In this document: positions 53,634 through 63,077 of the stretch, one piece after another | Layout: the number at the start of each line of letters is the position of its first letter | How positions within the stretch are numbered: the stretch's first letter is position 1 | NCBI RefSeq assembly: GCF_002980625.1 | Contig: NZ_PVLR01000024.1 | Location: 121,153-185,152 of the forward strand | From: Malikia spinosa | Lineage (GTDB): Bacteria; Pseudomonadota; Gammaproteobacteria; Burkholderiales; Burkholderiaceae_C | Direction of reading: 5' to 3' | Length of the DNA: 64,000 bases | Notes under the pieces: generated by a model | Databases searched by the model: none | What the model saw: the letters and a program-made list of their open reading frames with translations, nothing else | Told to the model about the DNA's origin: nothing | Translations under genes and position numbers: made by a program

Positions 53634-54731
53634 TCACTTGCCGAGGTACTTGCTGCCGATGCCGTGCACGGCTGCCGCCAGCTGGCTGCCGTCCAGACCG
53701 CGGGCATTGGCCTGCTTGATCCAGTCGGCCTCGACCGAGGCGGTGGTCTTCTTCAGCGCGTTGTAGTCGGCGTCCTTGATCACCAGGGTCTTGTTGCCCT
53801 GGGCGGCCAGCTTCTTGCGCGTGTCGGCAATGCCTTCATCCCAGGCCTTGCCGGTCAGGTCGACCAGGGCCTGACCGCTGTGCTTGTCGATCACGGCCTT
53901 GAGCTCGGGCGCCAGGCTGTCGTACTTGGCCTTGTTCATCATGACCGCCATCGGCGTCTGGATGAAGCCGGGCTGGTGCGCCATGCCTTCCATGTGGTAC
54001 TTGGTGACTTCGTCGACCTTGATCGCCGGCAGCACTTCCCACGGAATCATGGCGCCGTCGATCACGCCCTTGGAGATGCCTTCGGTGACCTGGGCCAGCG
54101 GCATGTTGACCGGGGTGCTGCCCAGGCTGGACAGGAACAGGGCGGCAAAGCGCGACGGGCTGCGCAGCTTGAGCCCCTTGATGTCGTCGGCCGACAGGAT
54201 CGGCTTGCTGGCGGTGCTGATCACGCTGTTGCCGCCGCTGTGGATGGCCAGCAGCTTGAAGTCCTTGAAGTCGGCCATCGCGTGCTGCTGGACATAGTCC
54301 CACATCGCGCGCGAGGCGGCCAGGCCGTCACCCGGCAGCGTGAACGGCAGCTCGAGCGCCTCGGTGCGTGGAAAGCGCCCGGTCGAGTAGCTCGGCGAGG
54401 TCCAGACCACGTCGGCGACGCCGTTCTTGACCTGGTCGGCCAGCTGGGCCGGCGTGCCGCCGAGCGCCAGCGAGGGGTAGAGCTGGCATTTCATCTTGCC
54501 GCCCGAATCCTTCTCGATCGCCGCGCACCAGGGCAGGGCCACCTTCTGGTTGAAGCCCGAGTTCGCCGGCAGGAAATGCGAGTACTTGAGCGTGACGGTC
54601 TGGGCCTGGGTTGCAGCGGCGCCGAACAGCGCCGGCAGCGCCAGCGTCAGGCCGGCCAGCATCCGGTTCGGGGTCGAGTGCCAGCGCGGAGTTGCCGTCG
54701 ACAGGAGCTTGTGCTTGCGGGTGGATTTCAT
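53634..54731 (-). CDS. Orphan TRAP transporter substrate-binding protein (DctP family)
   Basis: A 365-residue receptor with a long N-region and signal core LAGLTLALPALFGAAATQA, cleaved before QTVTLKY. It has GGTPAQLADQVKNGVADVVW and LKLRSPSRFAALFLSSLG, closely parallel to the receptor at 48068 but clearly diverged elsewhere. No small or large permease genes adjoin it. It is divergent from the hydroxycinnamate-type cluster, so it probably delivers the same aromatic acid, perhaps through the nearby DctQM. Confidence 0.9.
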   Translation of the reverse strand: MKSTRKHKLLSTATPRWHSTPNRMLAGLTLALPALFGAAATQAQTVTLKYSHFLPANSGFNQKVALPWCAAIEKDSGGKMKCQLYPSLALGGTPAQLADQVKNGVADVVWTSPSYSTGRFPRTEALELPFTLPGDGLAASRAMWDYVQQHAMADFKDFKLLAIHSGGNSVISTASKPILSADDIKGLKLRSPSRFAALFLSSLGSTPVNMPLAQVTEGISKGVIDGAMIPWEVLPAIKVDEVTKYHMEGMAHQPGFIQTPMAVMMNKAKYDSLAPELKAVIDKHSGQALVDLTGKAWDEGIADTRKKLAAQGNKTLVIKDADYNALKKTTASVEADWIKQANARGLDGSQLAAAVHGIGSKYLGK

Positions 54732-54989
54732 GGGCTCACCTTTGGGTCTGGTTAAAGTTATTTCTAATACCGTTATTCTGCGCCTGACCCCAGAGTTGAA
54801 ATGCTGGGGTTTCCCCTAGGTCGCGCCTGAATCCGGGTTTTTCCCTGGTTTTGCTCAGAAAAACAGCAATATTCTAGAAAATCTCAACTTCAAGGGTTAA
54901 CCCCAATCAAAAACCAGACCAAGGCATGAGAACATAAAGTTATTAAACATAACTTGTAGTCTGTTCTTCAACTTTCAGCCGAGTCGATC
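54732..54989. promoter_or_regulatory. Divergent promoter region with palindromes
   Basis: A 258-base AT-rich gap between divergent genes. It contains the 19-bp element AAGTTATTAAACATAACTT (54937-54955), perfect 7-bp arms around TAAAC, 34 bases upstream of the hydratase start. A matching half-site AAGTTAT (54755-54761) lies near the dctP start. It also holds GGGGTTTCCCC (54806-54816), overlapping CCCCAG/CTGGGG arms (54788-54793, 54804-54809), and GGGTTAACCC (54894-54903). The AT-rich palindrome looks like a MarR box. Confidence 0.55.
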
Positions 54990-55784
54990 ATGAGCCACTT
55001 GTCCACCCCTTCCGTCCAGGACGCCGTTCAACTGGAAATGCGCGGCAGCGTCGCCCTGATCCGCCTGTGCCGCCCGGCCAAGCGCAATGCGCTCAACGAT
55101 GGCCTGATCCTGGCCCTGCGCGACATCTTTCAGAACCTGCCCAAGGAGGCGCGCGCGGCCGTCATCCACGGCGAGGGCGAGCATTTCTGTGCCGGCCTGG
55201 ACCTGTCCGAGCTGCAGGAGCGCGATGCCGGCGAAGGCGTGCACCATTCCCGCCTGTGGCACAGCGCGCTCGAATGCATCGAGAAGGGCACGGTCCCGGT
55301 GGTCGCGGCACTGCATGGCGCCGTGGTCGGCGGCGGCCTGGAGCTGGCGAGCGCCTGCCATATCCGCGTTGCCGACGAGTCGGCCTTCTTTGCCCTGCCC
55401 GAGGGCACGCGCGGCATCTTCGTCGGCGGTGGCGGTTCGGTGCGCATCCCCAAGCTGATCGGCGTGGCCCGCATGACCGACATGATGCTGACCGGCCGCG
55501 TCCACGACGCCGTCAATGGCGAGCGCATCGGCCTGGCGCAGTATCTGGTGCCGACCGGCAGCGCGCTGGACAAGGCGCTCGAGCTGGCGACCCGCATCGC
55601 CACTAATGCCCCGCTGACCAACTATGCGCTGATGCACGCGCTGCCGCGCATTGCCGAGCAGCCGGCTGACCACGGCCTGTTCACCGAGGCGCTGATGTCC
55701 TCGATCGCGCAATCGGCGCCCGAGGCCAAGGCCCGCGTGCGCGCCTTCCTCGAAGGCAAGGCCGCCAAGGTGCAAAAGGCCTGA
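54990..55784 (+). CDS. Enoyl-CoA hydratase (crotonase family), aromatic side-chain pathway
   Basis: A 264-residue crotonase with GEHFCAGLDLSELQERDAGEG (oxyanion hole and a family-specific insertion), VVGGGLELASACHIRVAD, and PEGTRGIFVGGGGSVRIPKLIG. It would hydrate a hydroxycinnamoyl-CoA-type double bond. First gene of the CoA-pathway cluster, upstream of the ligase by 47 bases. Hydroxycinnamoyl hydratase-lyase activity is an alternative, but the following thiolase and dehydrogenase favour simple hydration. Confidence 0.8.
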   Translation: MSHLSTPSVQDAVQLEMRGSVALIRLCRPAKRNALNDGLILALRDIFQNLPKEARAAVIHGEGEHFCAGLDLSELQERDAGEGVHHSRLWHSALECIEKGTVPVVAALHGAVVGGGLELASACHIRVADESAFFALPEGTRGIFVGGGGSVRIPKLIGVARMTDMMLTGRVHDAVNGERIGLAQYLVPTGSALDKALELATRIATNAPLTNYALMHALPRIAEQPADHGLFTEALMSSIAQSAPEAKARVRAFLEGKAAKVQKA

Positions 55785-55831
55785 GCGGCCTAAAGCGCCG
55801 CGAAGCAACCACCGCAGAGGAGATCAGAAAA

Positions 55832-57697
55832 ATGAGTTTCGACCAGTCCCCCCAGTACCGCCCGCTGATTTTCGGCGTGACCCGGGTCAAGCTGCGCGAC
55901 GGCGCACCCGGCACCCATTACCTGCAGGCCGACCAGCCGCTGCTGCCTTACCCTGAGCGCATGACCGACCGGCTGCAGCATTGGGCGCAAACCGTGCCGA
56001 CGCGCAGCTTCATGGCGCGCCGCGTCAGGCAGCCCGACGGCAGCCTGGGCGACTGGAAGCATGTCAGCTATGGCGAAGCCTGGCAGACCGCGCGCCGCAT
56101 CGCGCAGGCGATCCTGGACCGTGGCCTGAGCGTCGAGCGCCCGGTCGTGATTCTGTCCGAGAACAGCCTGGAGCATGCGCTGCTGTCGCTGGGCTGCCTG
56201 ATCGCCGGCGTGCCCTTCGTGCAGACCTCGCCCGCCTATTCGCTGATCAGCACCGACTACGACAAGCTGCGCCATGTGATCAACACCGTCACGCCGGGCA
56301 TGCTGTTCGCCAGCGATGCCGCGCGCTACGGCAAGGCGCTGCAGGCGGTCGCGACCCCCGAGATGGAGCTGGTGCTGGTCGAGGGCGAGCTGGCCGGGCT
56401 GGCCAGCACGCCGTTCGACGCGCTGTGCGCCACGCCCGAGACGCCGGCGGTCGATGCCGCGATGGCCGCCACCGGCCCCGACACCATCACCAAGTTCCTG
56501 TTCACGAGTGGCTCGACCAAGCTGCCCAAGGCCGTCATCAACACCCAGCGCATGTGGTGCGCCAACCAGCAGCAGATGGTGCAGTCGATGCCGGTGCTGG
56601 CGCAGCAACCGCTGGTGCTGCTCGACTGGCTGCCCTGGAACCATACCTTCGGCGGCAACCACAACGTCGGCATGGTGCTCTATCACGGCGGCACGCTCTA
56701 CATCGATGACGGCAAGCCGACGCCGGCGCTGATGCACGAGACGCTGCGCAACCTGCGCGAGATCGCGCCGACGGTGTATTTCAACGTCCCGACCGGCTTC
56801 GAGGCGATTGCCGCCGCGATGAAGACCGATGCCCAGCTGCGCAAGACCCTGCTGTCGCGAGTGCAGATGTTCTTCTACGCCGGCGCGGCGCTGGCCCAGC
56901 CGATCTGGGACAGCCTGTTCGAGACCGCCGAGCAGGAGATCGGCCAGCGCATCGTGATGACCTCGGGCCTGGGCATGACCGAGTCCGGCCCGTTCGGCCT
57001 CTACGTGACCGGCCCCGAGCTCAAGGCTGGCGACCTCGGCGTGCCGACGCCGGGCATGCAGGTCAAGCTGGTCGACCTGCAGGGCAAGACCGAGATCCGC
57101 TACCGCGGCCCCAACATCACGCCGGGTTACTGGCGCGCGCCGCAGGAAACCGCCGAGGCCTTCGACGAGGAGGGCTATTTCAAGTCGGGCGACGCGGTCA
57201 AGTGGATCGACGAGACCGACATCCACCTGGGCCTGAAGTTCGACGGCCGCATCGCCGAGGACTTCAAGCTCGCCACCGGCACCTTCGTCAGCGTCGGCCC
57301 GCTGCGCGCCAAGATCATTGCCGCCGGCGCGCCCTATATCCAGGATGTCGTGATCACGGGCCTGAACCTGAAGGAGGTCGGCGCCATGGTGTTCCCGACC
57401 CAGGCCGTGCGCGCGCTGTCCGGGCTGCCGGCCGATACCTCGATGCACGAGGTGGTCGACAGCGCGCCGGTGCTGGCGAAGTTCCAGCAGGTCGTCAACG
57501 AACTGGCCAAGAGTGCCACCGGCAGCGCCAACCGCATCGCGCGCCTGTGCCTGCTGGCCGATGCGCCGACCGTGGACCGGGGCGAGATCACCGACAAGGG
57601 CTCGATCAACCAGCGCGCCGTGCTGACACACCGCGCCGATACCGTGGCCAAGCTGCACGCCGACGAGCTGCACTACATCCTCAAACCCCAAATCTGA
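55832..57697 (+). CDS. Feruloyl-CoA synthase-like aryl-CoA ligase
   Basis: A 621-residue AMP-forming ligase. VKLRDGAPGTHYLQADQPL and LPYPERMTDRLQHWA near the N-terminus are typical of feruloyl-CoA synthases. The P-loop is KFLFTSGSTKLPKAV (~residues 218-232), then SGLGMTESGPFG and the hinge KFDGRIAEDFKL. It would activate hydroxycinnamates to CoA esters. GAGGAG lies well placed before the ATG. It precedes the thiolase by 14 bases. The exact aromatic substrate is not set by sequence. Confidence 0.88.
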   Translation: MSFDQSPQYRPLIFGVTRVKLRDGAPGTHYLQADQPLLPYPERMTDRLQHWAQTVPTRSFMARRVRQPDGSLGDWKHVSYGEAWQTARRIAQAILDRGLSVERPVVILSENSLEHALLSLGCLIAGVPFVQTSPAYSLISTDYDKLRHVINTVTPGMLFASDAARYGKALQAVATPEMELVLVEGELAGLASTPFDALCATPETPAVDAAMAATGPDTITKFLFTSGSTKLPKAVINTQRMWCANQQQMVQSMPVLAQQPLVLLDWLPWNHTFGGNHNVGMVLYHGGTLYIDDGKPTPALMHETLRNLREIAPTVYFNVPTGFEAIAAAMKTDAQLRKTLLSRVQMFFYAGAALAQPIWDSLFETAEQEIGQRIVMTSGLGMTESGPFGLYVTGPELKAGDLGVPTPGMQVKLVDLQGKTEIRYRGPNITPGYWRAPQETAEAFDEEGYFKSGDAVKWIDETDIHLGLKFDGRIAEDFKLATGTFVSVGPLRAKIIAAGAPYIQDVVITGLNLKEVGAMVFPTQAVRALSGLPADTSMHEVVDSAPVLAKFQQVVNELAKSATGSANRIARLCLLADAPTVDRGEITDKGSINQRAVLTHRADTVAKLHADELHYILKPQI

Positions 57698-57711
57698 AAG
57701 CAAGCAACACC

Positions 57712-58956
57712 ATGGCACAGCAAGGATTCTTCAACGCCTTCAACGACGTCTGGCTGCTCGACGGCGTGCGCACCCCGATGGTCGACTACTGTGGCGCGAT
57801 CGGCCATGTGTCGCCGACCGACCTCGGCATCAAGGCCGCACGCGAGGCACTGGCCCGTGCTGGCGTGCCGGGCTCGGACATCGGCTCGGTCATCACCGGC
57901 AACATGGCGCCGGGCGACTTCGACCAGTTCTTCCTGCCGCGCCACATCGGCCTCTATGCCGGCGTGCCGCAACAGGTGCCGGCGCTGATGGCGCAGCGCA
58001 TCTGCGGCACCGGCTTCGAGCTGTTCCGCCAGGCCGGCGAGCAGATCGAGGCGGGCGCCTGCGACGCCGCGCTGGTGGTCGGCACCGAGAGCATGACGCG
58101 CAATCCGATCGCGGCCTTCGATCACCGCACCGGCTTCAAGCTCGGCGCGCCGGTCGGCTTCAAGGACTACATGTGGGAGGCGCTGAAGGACCCGGCCGCC
58201 GGCATCAACATGATCCAGACCGCCGAGAACCTGGCCAAGCAATACGGCATCAGCCGCGAGGAAGTCGACCAGTTCGCCAGCGACTCGTTTGCCAAGGCGG
58301 TGGCGGCACAGGAAAGCGGCTTTCATGCCGGCGAGATCGTGCCGATCGTGAGCGAGAAGTTCGAGCTCGAGGGCTATAAGCCGCGCGGCATCAAGCTGCA
58401 GGGCAAGCTGACCGAGGTCAGCGCCGACACCCACGCCCGGATCTCGCCGGTCGAGGTGCTGGCCAAGCTGCGCCCGGTCTACGAGGGCGGCGTGCAGACC
58501 GGCGGCAACAGCGCGGCACTGGTCGATGCGGCAGCGGCCTGCGTGGTGGCTTCGGGTGCCTATGCCAAGGCCAACGGCAAGAAACCGCTGGCGCGCGTGG
58601 TGGCCGCCGCCGTCGTCGGCGTGCCGCCCGAGATCATGGGCATCGGCCCGGCGCCGGCGATCCGCCTGCTGCTCGAGCGCACCGGACTGACACTGGCCGA
58701 CATCGGCCGCTTCGAGATCAACGAGGCGCAGGGCGCGCAGACCCTGGCCGTGGGCCGCGAGCTGGGCCTGGACCTGGCCCGCCTCAACGTCAATGGCGGC
58801 GCGATCGCGCTGGGCCATCCGCTGGCGACCACCGGCGTGCGCCTGACGCTGACGCTGGCGCGCGAGTTGCAGCGCTCGGGCCTGCGCTACGGCATTTCGA
58901 GCGCCTGTGTCGGTGGCGGCCAAGGCATTGCGCTGCTGATCGAGAACCCGCAGTAA
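57712..58956 (+). CDS. Thiolase (acetyl-CoA acyltransferase)
   Basis: A 414-residue thiolase. The nucleophile Cys98 lies in AQRICGTGFE, the GHP His in NGGAIALGHPLATTG, and the second Cys in SACVGGGQG. The usual GHPxGxSG reads GHPLATTG here, suggesting a divergent substrate site. It would cleave a 3-keto-3-aryl-propionyl-CoA to aroyl-CoA plus acetyl-CoA. The start is ATG 57712; longer upstream frames shadow the ligase. Confidence 0.9.
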   Translation: MAQQGFFNAFNDVWLLDGVRTPMVDYCGAIGHVSPTDLGIKAAREALARAGVPGSDIGSVITGNMAPGDFDQFFLPRHIGLYAGVPQQVPALMAQRICGTGFELFRQAGEQIEAGACDAALVVGTESMTRNPIAAFDHRTGFKLGAPVGFKDYMWEALKDPAAGINMIQTAENLAKQYGISREEVDQFASDSFAKAVAAQESGFHAGEIVPIVSEKFELEGYKPRGIKLQGKLTEVSADTHARISPVEVLAKLRPVYEGGVQTGGNSAALVDAAAACVVASGAYAKANGKKPLARVVAAAVVGVPPEIMGIGPAPAIRLLLERTGLTLADIGRFEINEAQGAQTLAVGRELGLDLARLNVNGGAIALGHPLATTGVRLTLTLARELQRSGLRYGISSACVGGGQGIALLIENPQ

Positions 58957-59008
58957 GCTGGTCACTCGTGCCTTCCAGCCAAGCTCCGACAACGAAAGGA
59001 ACACACAG

Positions 59009-59773
59009 ATGAACATCCAAGGACAAGCCGCGCTCGTGACCGGCGGCGGCTCCGGCCTCGGCGAAGCCACCGCGCGTGAACTCGCCCGCCTGGGCGCCAA
59101 GGTCGCCGTGCTCGACGTCAACCTCGACAACGCGCGCCGCGTCGCTGCGGACATCGGCGGCATCGCACTGCTGTGCGACGTCACCAGCCCGGACAGCGTG
59201 CAAGCCGCGATCGAGACCGCCGCCGCCGCCCACGGAACAGCCCGCATCCTGATGCAGATCGCCGGCATCGGCACCGCCAAGCGCGTGATCGGCCGCGACG
59301 GCAGCCCGGCGCCGCTGGAGGACTTTGCCAAGGTGGTCAACGTCAACCTGATCGGCAGCTACAACGTCGCGCGCCTGTTTGCTGCCGCCTGCGCCAAGGC
59401 CGAGCCGATGGAAGACGGCGAGCGCGGCGTGATCGTGTTCACCGCCTCGGTCGCCGCCTTCGATGGCCAGGTCGGCCAGCAGGCCTACAGCGCGTCCAAG
59501 AGCGGCGTGGTCGGCATGACGCTGCCGATGGCGCGCGACCTGGCGCAGTACGGCATCCGGGTCTGCACCGTCGCGCCCGGCCTGTTCGCGACCCCGCTGA
59601 TGGGCACCTTGCCCGAGCCGGTGCAGGCTTCGCTGGCGGCGAGCATTCCCTTTCCCTCGCGCCTGGGCAAGCCCAGCGAGTTCGCCGAGCTGGCCTGCCA
59701 TATCGTGAGCAACGGCCACCTCAACGGCGAGACGATCCGGCTCGACGGCGCGCTGCGCCTGGCACCGCGCTGA
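59009..59773 (+). CDS. SDR-family 3-hydroxyacyl-CoA dehydrogenase
   Basis: A 254-residue short-chain dehydrogenase: TGGGSGLG cofactor loop at residues 11-18, Ser147, Tyr160 and Lys164 (YSASK) catalytic set. It resembles the HSD17B10/FadB2x group that acts on 3-hydroxyacyl-CoAs. It would oxidise the 3-hydroxy intermediate made by the hydratase. AAGGA precedes the ATG, 52 bases after the thiolase. Confidence 0.9.
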   Translation: MNIQGQAALVTGGGSGLGEATARELARLGAKVAVLDVNLDNARRVAADIGGIALLCDVTSPDSVQAAIETAAAAHGTARILMQIAGIGTAKRVIGRDGSPAPLEDFAKVVNVNLIGSYNVARLFAAACAKAEPMEDGERGVIVFTASVAAFDGQVGQQAYSASKSGVVGMTLPMARDLAQYGIRVCTVAPGLFATPLMGTLPEPVQASLAASIPFPSRLGKPSEFAELACHIVSNGHLNGETIRLDGALRLAPR

Positions 59774-59799
59774 TCCCCCAACCACCCCAGGACTCCCTC

Positions 59800-60219
59800 A
59801 TGAGCAAGACCATCGTCTATGAAGTCGAAGTGATGTTTGGCGACTGCGACCCCGCCGGCATCGTGTTCTTTCCCAACTACTCGAAGTGGATGGACGGCGC
59901 CTCGCTGAACTTCTTCCGCCAATGCGGCCTGCCGCCCTGGCGCGAGCTGAAAAAGACGCGCGGCATCATCGGCAACCCGCTGCTCGAGATCCACACCAAG
60001 TTCATGCGTCCGGCCACCTATGGCGAGCGGCTGCAGATCCACACCAGCATCATCGAGTGGCGCGACAAGGTCTACATCCACAAGCATGTGGTCAAGCGCG
60101 GCGACGAGGTGCTGTGCGAGGGTACCGAGACCCGTGCCTTCGTCGTCCATCCGCCCGAGGACCCGGACCGCATCAAGGCGATCCAGATCCCCGAGGACAT
60201 CAAGGCCATGTGCAGCTGA
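59800..60219 (+). CDS. Acyl-CoA thioesterase, 4-hydroxybenzoyl-CoA thioesterase family
   Basis: A 139-residue hotdog thioesterase. The motif VMFGDCDPAGIVFFPNYSKWMDGA places the catalytic Asp at residue 17, the same position as in the Pseudomonas 4-hydroxybenzoyl-CoA enzyme. It would release free hydroxybenzoate and CoA at the end of side-chain oxidation. The start is ATG 59800; an upstream frame is a shadow of the SDR gene. Confidence 0.88.
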   Translation: MSKTIVYEVEVMFGDCDPAGIVFFPNYSKWMDGASLNFFRQCGLPPWRELKKTRGIIGNPLLEIHTKFMRPATYGERLQIHTSIIEWRDKVYIHKHVVKRGDEVLCEGTETRAFVVHPPEDPDRIKAIQIPEDIKAMCS

Positions 60220-60267
60220 CGGCTGCCACCCACCCGCCATCGACAGAAAAAAATCAGGAGACAAGAC

Positions 60268-61254
60268 ATGACTACTCGACGCGCCTTCACCCAATCCCTG
60301 CTCGGCTCCGCCGCCCTGTCGGCCTTCGGCCTGCCGCTGGCCGCCCAGGCCCAGGCCAGCCTGGACATGGCCAAGATCCTGGTCGGCTTCCCGCCGGGCG
60401 GCACCACTGACGCCCTGTCGCGCCGTGTCGCCGACAAGCTGCGCGGCAGCTACGCCAGCAACGTGATCGTCGAGAACAAGCCAGGCGCCGGCGCCCAGAT
60501 CGCGATCAGCGCGCTCAAGGCGGCACCGGCTGATGGCAGCACGCTGCTGCTGACGCCCTCGTCGATGCTGTCGGTCTATCCCTTCACCTACTCCAAGCTG
60601 CCCTACACGCTGGACGACCTGGCGCCGGTCTCGGTCGCCTGCTTCTTCAGCCACGGCTTTGGCGTCGGCCCGGCCGTGCCCGCCAGCGTCAAGACCATCA
60701 AGGACTTCGTGGCCTGGGCCAAGGCCAACCCGGACCGGGCCAACTTTGCCTCGCCCGCTGCCGGCTCGATCCCGCACCTGACGGCAGCGCTGTTCAACAA
60801 GCTGTCCAAGGCCGATCTGCAGCATGTGCCGTACAAGGGCTCGGCGCCCGGCATCCAGGACCTGCTGGGTGGCCAGGTGTCGTCGATGTGCTCGCCGGTG
60901 GGTGACTACCTGCCGCACCTGAAGTCGGGCCGGCTGCGCCTGCTGGCCACCTCGGGTCCGCAGCGCTCGCCGTTCACGCCCGATGTGCCGACCTTCAAGG
61001 AGCAGGGCATCGACATCTCGGTGCGCGAGTGGTATGGCTTCTTCCTGCCGGCCAAGGCCTCGCCCGAGGTGCGTCGCCGCGCTGCCGCCTACCTGCAGCC
61101 GGCCCTGGCCAGCAAGGACCTGATCGACAGCATGGCCCAGGTCGGCATGGAGGTGCAGTCCTCGACCCCCGACCAGCTGGCTGCCTGGCTGAAGGCCGAC
61201 GCCGACCAGTGGCGCGGCATCGTCAAGGAAATCGGTTTCTCGGCCGACTCCTGA
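60268..61254 (+). CDS. Bug-family (TctC-like) periplasmic solute receptor
   Basis: A 328-residue receptor with the twin-arginine-like start MTTRRAFTQSLLGSAAL and signal ending LAAQAQA. Mature features include KILVGFPPGGTTDALSRRVADKL and KPGAGAQIAISALKAAPADG, both diagnostic of Bug proteins common in Burkholderiales. The partner membrane genes tctAB are not adjacent. It lies within the pathway cluster, so it may bind an aromatic acid. AGGAG precedes the ATG. Confidence 0.9.
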   Translation: MTTRRAFTQSLLGSAALSAFGLPLAAQAQASLDMAKILVGFPPGGTTDALSRRVADKLRGSYASNVIVENKPGAGAQIAISALKAAPADGSTLLLTPSSMLSVYPFTYSKLPYTLDDLAPVSVACFFSHGFGVGPAVPASVKTIKDFVAWAKANPDRANFASPAAGSIPHLTAALFNKLSKADLQHVPYKGSAPGIQDLLGGQVSSMCSPVGDYLPHLKSGRLRLLATSGPQRSPFTPDVPTFKEQGIDISVREWYGFFLPAKASPEVRRRAAAYLQPALASKDLIDSMAQVGMEVQSSTPDQLAAWLKADADQWRGIVKEIGFSADS

Positions 61255-61264
61255 TCCTGTCCAT

Positions 61265-61289
61265 GCGGGGGCCGAGGCCCGGCCCCCGC
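61265..61289 (+). other. Strong GC hairpin after the Bug gene
   Basis: GCGGGGGCC (61265-61273) pairs with GGCCCCCGC (61281-61289) around a 7-base loop, ten bases after the stop. No T-run follows, so it may be a Rho-assisted end or an mRNA-stabilising element. Confidence 0.5.
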
Positions 61290-61345
61290 GCTGAATTCCT
61301 GAATACCCGCCGCCGCCTTTGCGGCATGCTATCCAAGGCCCCGCC

Positions 61346-63043
61346 ATGAACGCCTACCGCCCCCAAGCCGCCGACATCGGCTTCATCCTGTTTGACGTGC
61401 TGCAAGCCCAGGACCGCCTGGCCCAGTTGCCGGCGCTGGCCGACAACGCCGACCCCGACCTGCTGCGCCAGGTGCTGGAAGAAGCCGGCAAGTTCGTCGG
61501 CGAGGTGGTCGCGCCGCTGAACCGCGACGGTGACGAGATCGGCGCGCGCTTCAAGGATGGCGCAGTGACCATGCCGCCCGGCGCGCGCGCGGCCTATCAG
61601 GCCTTTTGGCAGGCCGGCTGGCCGGCGCTGTCGGGTGCGACCGAGGACGGCGGCCAGGGTCTGCCGACCGTGCTCGAGATGGTGCTCTACGAATGGCTCA
61701 GCGGCGCCAACCTGGGCTGGACCATGGCACCCGGCCTGCTGCACGGCGCCTACGAATGCATCAAGCACCATGCCAGTCCGGAGCTGAAGGCGAGCTACCT
61801 GGAAAAGCTCGTCACCGGCGAGTGGCTGGCCACCATGTGCCTGACCGAGCCGCATGCCGGCAGCGACCTCGGCTTGGCCCGGACCAAGGCGGTCGTCCAA
61901 TCCGACGGCAGTTACCAGATCAGCGGCACCAAGATCTTCATCTCGGGCGGCGAGCATGACCTGAGCGACAACATCGTGCACCTGGTGCTGGCGCGCCTGC
62001 CCGACAGCCCGCCCGGCCCCAAGGGCCTGTCGCTGTTCCTGGTGCCCAAGTTCTACCCGGACGGCCAGCGCAGCGCCGTGGTCTGCGAGCGCATCGAGGA
62101 GAAGATGGGTCTGCACGGCAGCCCGACCTGCGTCATGCGCTTCGATGAGGCGCGCGGCTGGCTGGTCGGCGAGCTCGGCAAGGGGCTCAACGCGATGTTC
62201 CTGATGATGAACGCCGCCCGCCTGCATGTGGCGCTGCAGGGCGTGGGCCTGCTCGACGCGGCCTGGCAGAAGGCCGACGGCTACGCCCGCGAGCGGCGCC
62301 AGATGCGTGCGCCGGTGCGGCAAGACCCGAGCCAGCCGGCCGATCCGATCATCGAACACCCGGCGGTGCAGCGCCTGCTCGACACCCAGCGCGCCTGGGT
62401 CGATGCCGGCCGTGTGCTGGCCTACCGTACCGCGATCGAGCTCGATGTCGCCAAGCACCACCCCGATGCGGCGCAACGCCAGCAGGCCAATCTGTGGTGC
62501 GCGCTGGTGACCCCGCTGCTCAAGGCGAGCTGGACCGACCAGGCCTTCCACGGCGGCAGCGACTGCCTGCAGGTCTTTGGCGGCCATGGCTATGTGCGCG
62601 AATGGGGCATCGAGCAGATCGTGCGCGATTCGCGCGTGGCAATGATCTACGAGGGCACCAACGAGATCCAGGCCCAGGACCTGCTGTTTCGCAAGGTGCT
62701 GGCCGACCAGGGCGCAGGCCTGCTGGCGACGCTGGGCGGCCTGGAGCAGGACCTGGATCGATTCGATTCGGCCGCTGCGGTGCGCGCGCGCACGGGCCTG
62801 CAGCAACTGCGCGAGCTGGTCGGGCTGCTGCAAGCCGGTGGTCCGGGCGTGGCGCTGCAGCTCTATCCGGTGGCGGGTGACTTCCTGCGCGTCGTCACGC
62901 TGACGCTGATGGCCTGGGCCTGGGCCCGGCTCGATGCCGCCGGTGCAGCCGGCCAGGGCGGCACGGCTTTCGCGCGTTGGGTCTGGCCCGAACTCGCCAT
63001 GCGCCAGCTCATGATTCGCCAGGCCCTGGGCGCGGCGGCCTGA
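61346..63043 (+). CDS. Acyl-CoA dehydrogenase
   Basis: A 565-residue FAD enzyme of the longer ACAD type with C-terminal extension. LTEPHAGSDLGLARTKA (~170), SGTKIFISGGEHDLSDNIVHLVLAR, and MIYEGTNEIQAQDLLFRK carry the substrate loop and the catalytic-Glu region. It would desaturate saturated phenylpropanoyl-CoA to cinnamoyl-CoA types, feeding the hydratase. Its electron acceptor, ETF, begins about 650 bases downstream. The start is ATG 61346. Confidence 0.9.
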   Translation: MNAYRPQAADIGFILFDVLQAQDRLAQLPALADNADPDLLRQVLEEAGKFVGEVVAPLNRDGDEIGARFKDGAVTMPPGARAAYQAFWQAGWPALSGATEDGGQGLPTVLEMVLYEWLSGANLGWTMAPGLLHGAYECIKHHASPELKASYLEKLVTGEWLATMCLTEPHAGSDLGLARTKAVVQSDGSYQISGTKIFISGGEHDLSDNIVHLVLARLPDSPPGPKGLSLFLVPKFYPDGQRSAVVCERIEEKMGLHGSPTCVMRFDEARGWLVGELGKGLNAMFLMMNAARLHVALQGVGLLDAAWQKADGYARERRQMRAPVRQDPSQPADPIIEHPAVQRLLDTQRAWVDAGRVLAYRTAIELDVAKHHPDAAQRQQANLWCALVTPLLKASWTDQAFHGGSDCLQVFGGHGYVREWGIEQIVRDSRVAMIYEGTNEIQAQDLLFRKVLADQGAGLLATLGGLEQDLDRFDSAAAVRARTGLQQLRELVGLLQAGGPGVALQLYPVAGDFLRVVTLTLMAWAWARLDAAGAAGQGGTAFARWVWPELAMRQLMIRQALGAAA

Positions 63044-63077
63044 AGCCCCCCTATGATGGCGGCCTGATTCACCAGCC

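Noticed and set aside
55790..57718. 642-codon - strand frame opposite the aryl-CoA ligase
   Set aside because: Antisense shadow of a clearly conserved ligase.
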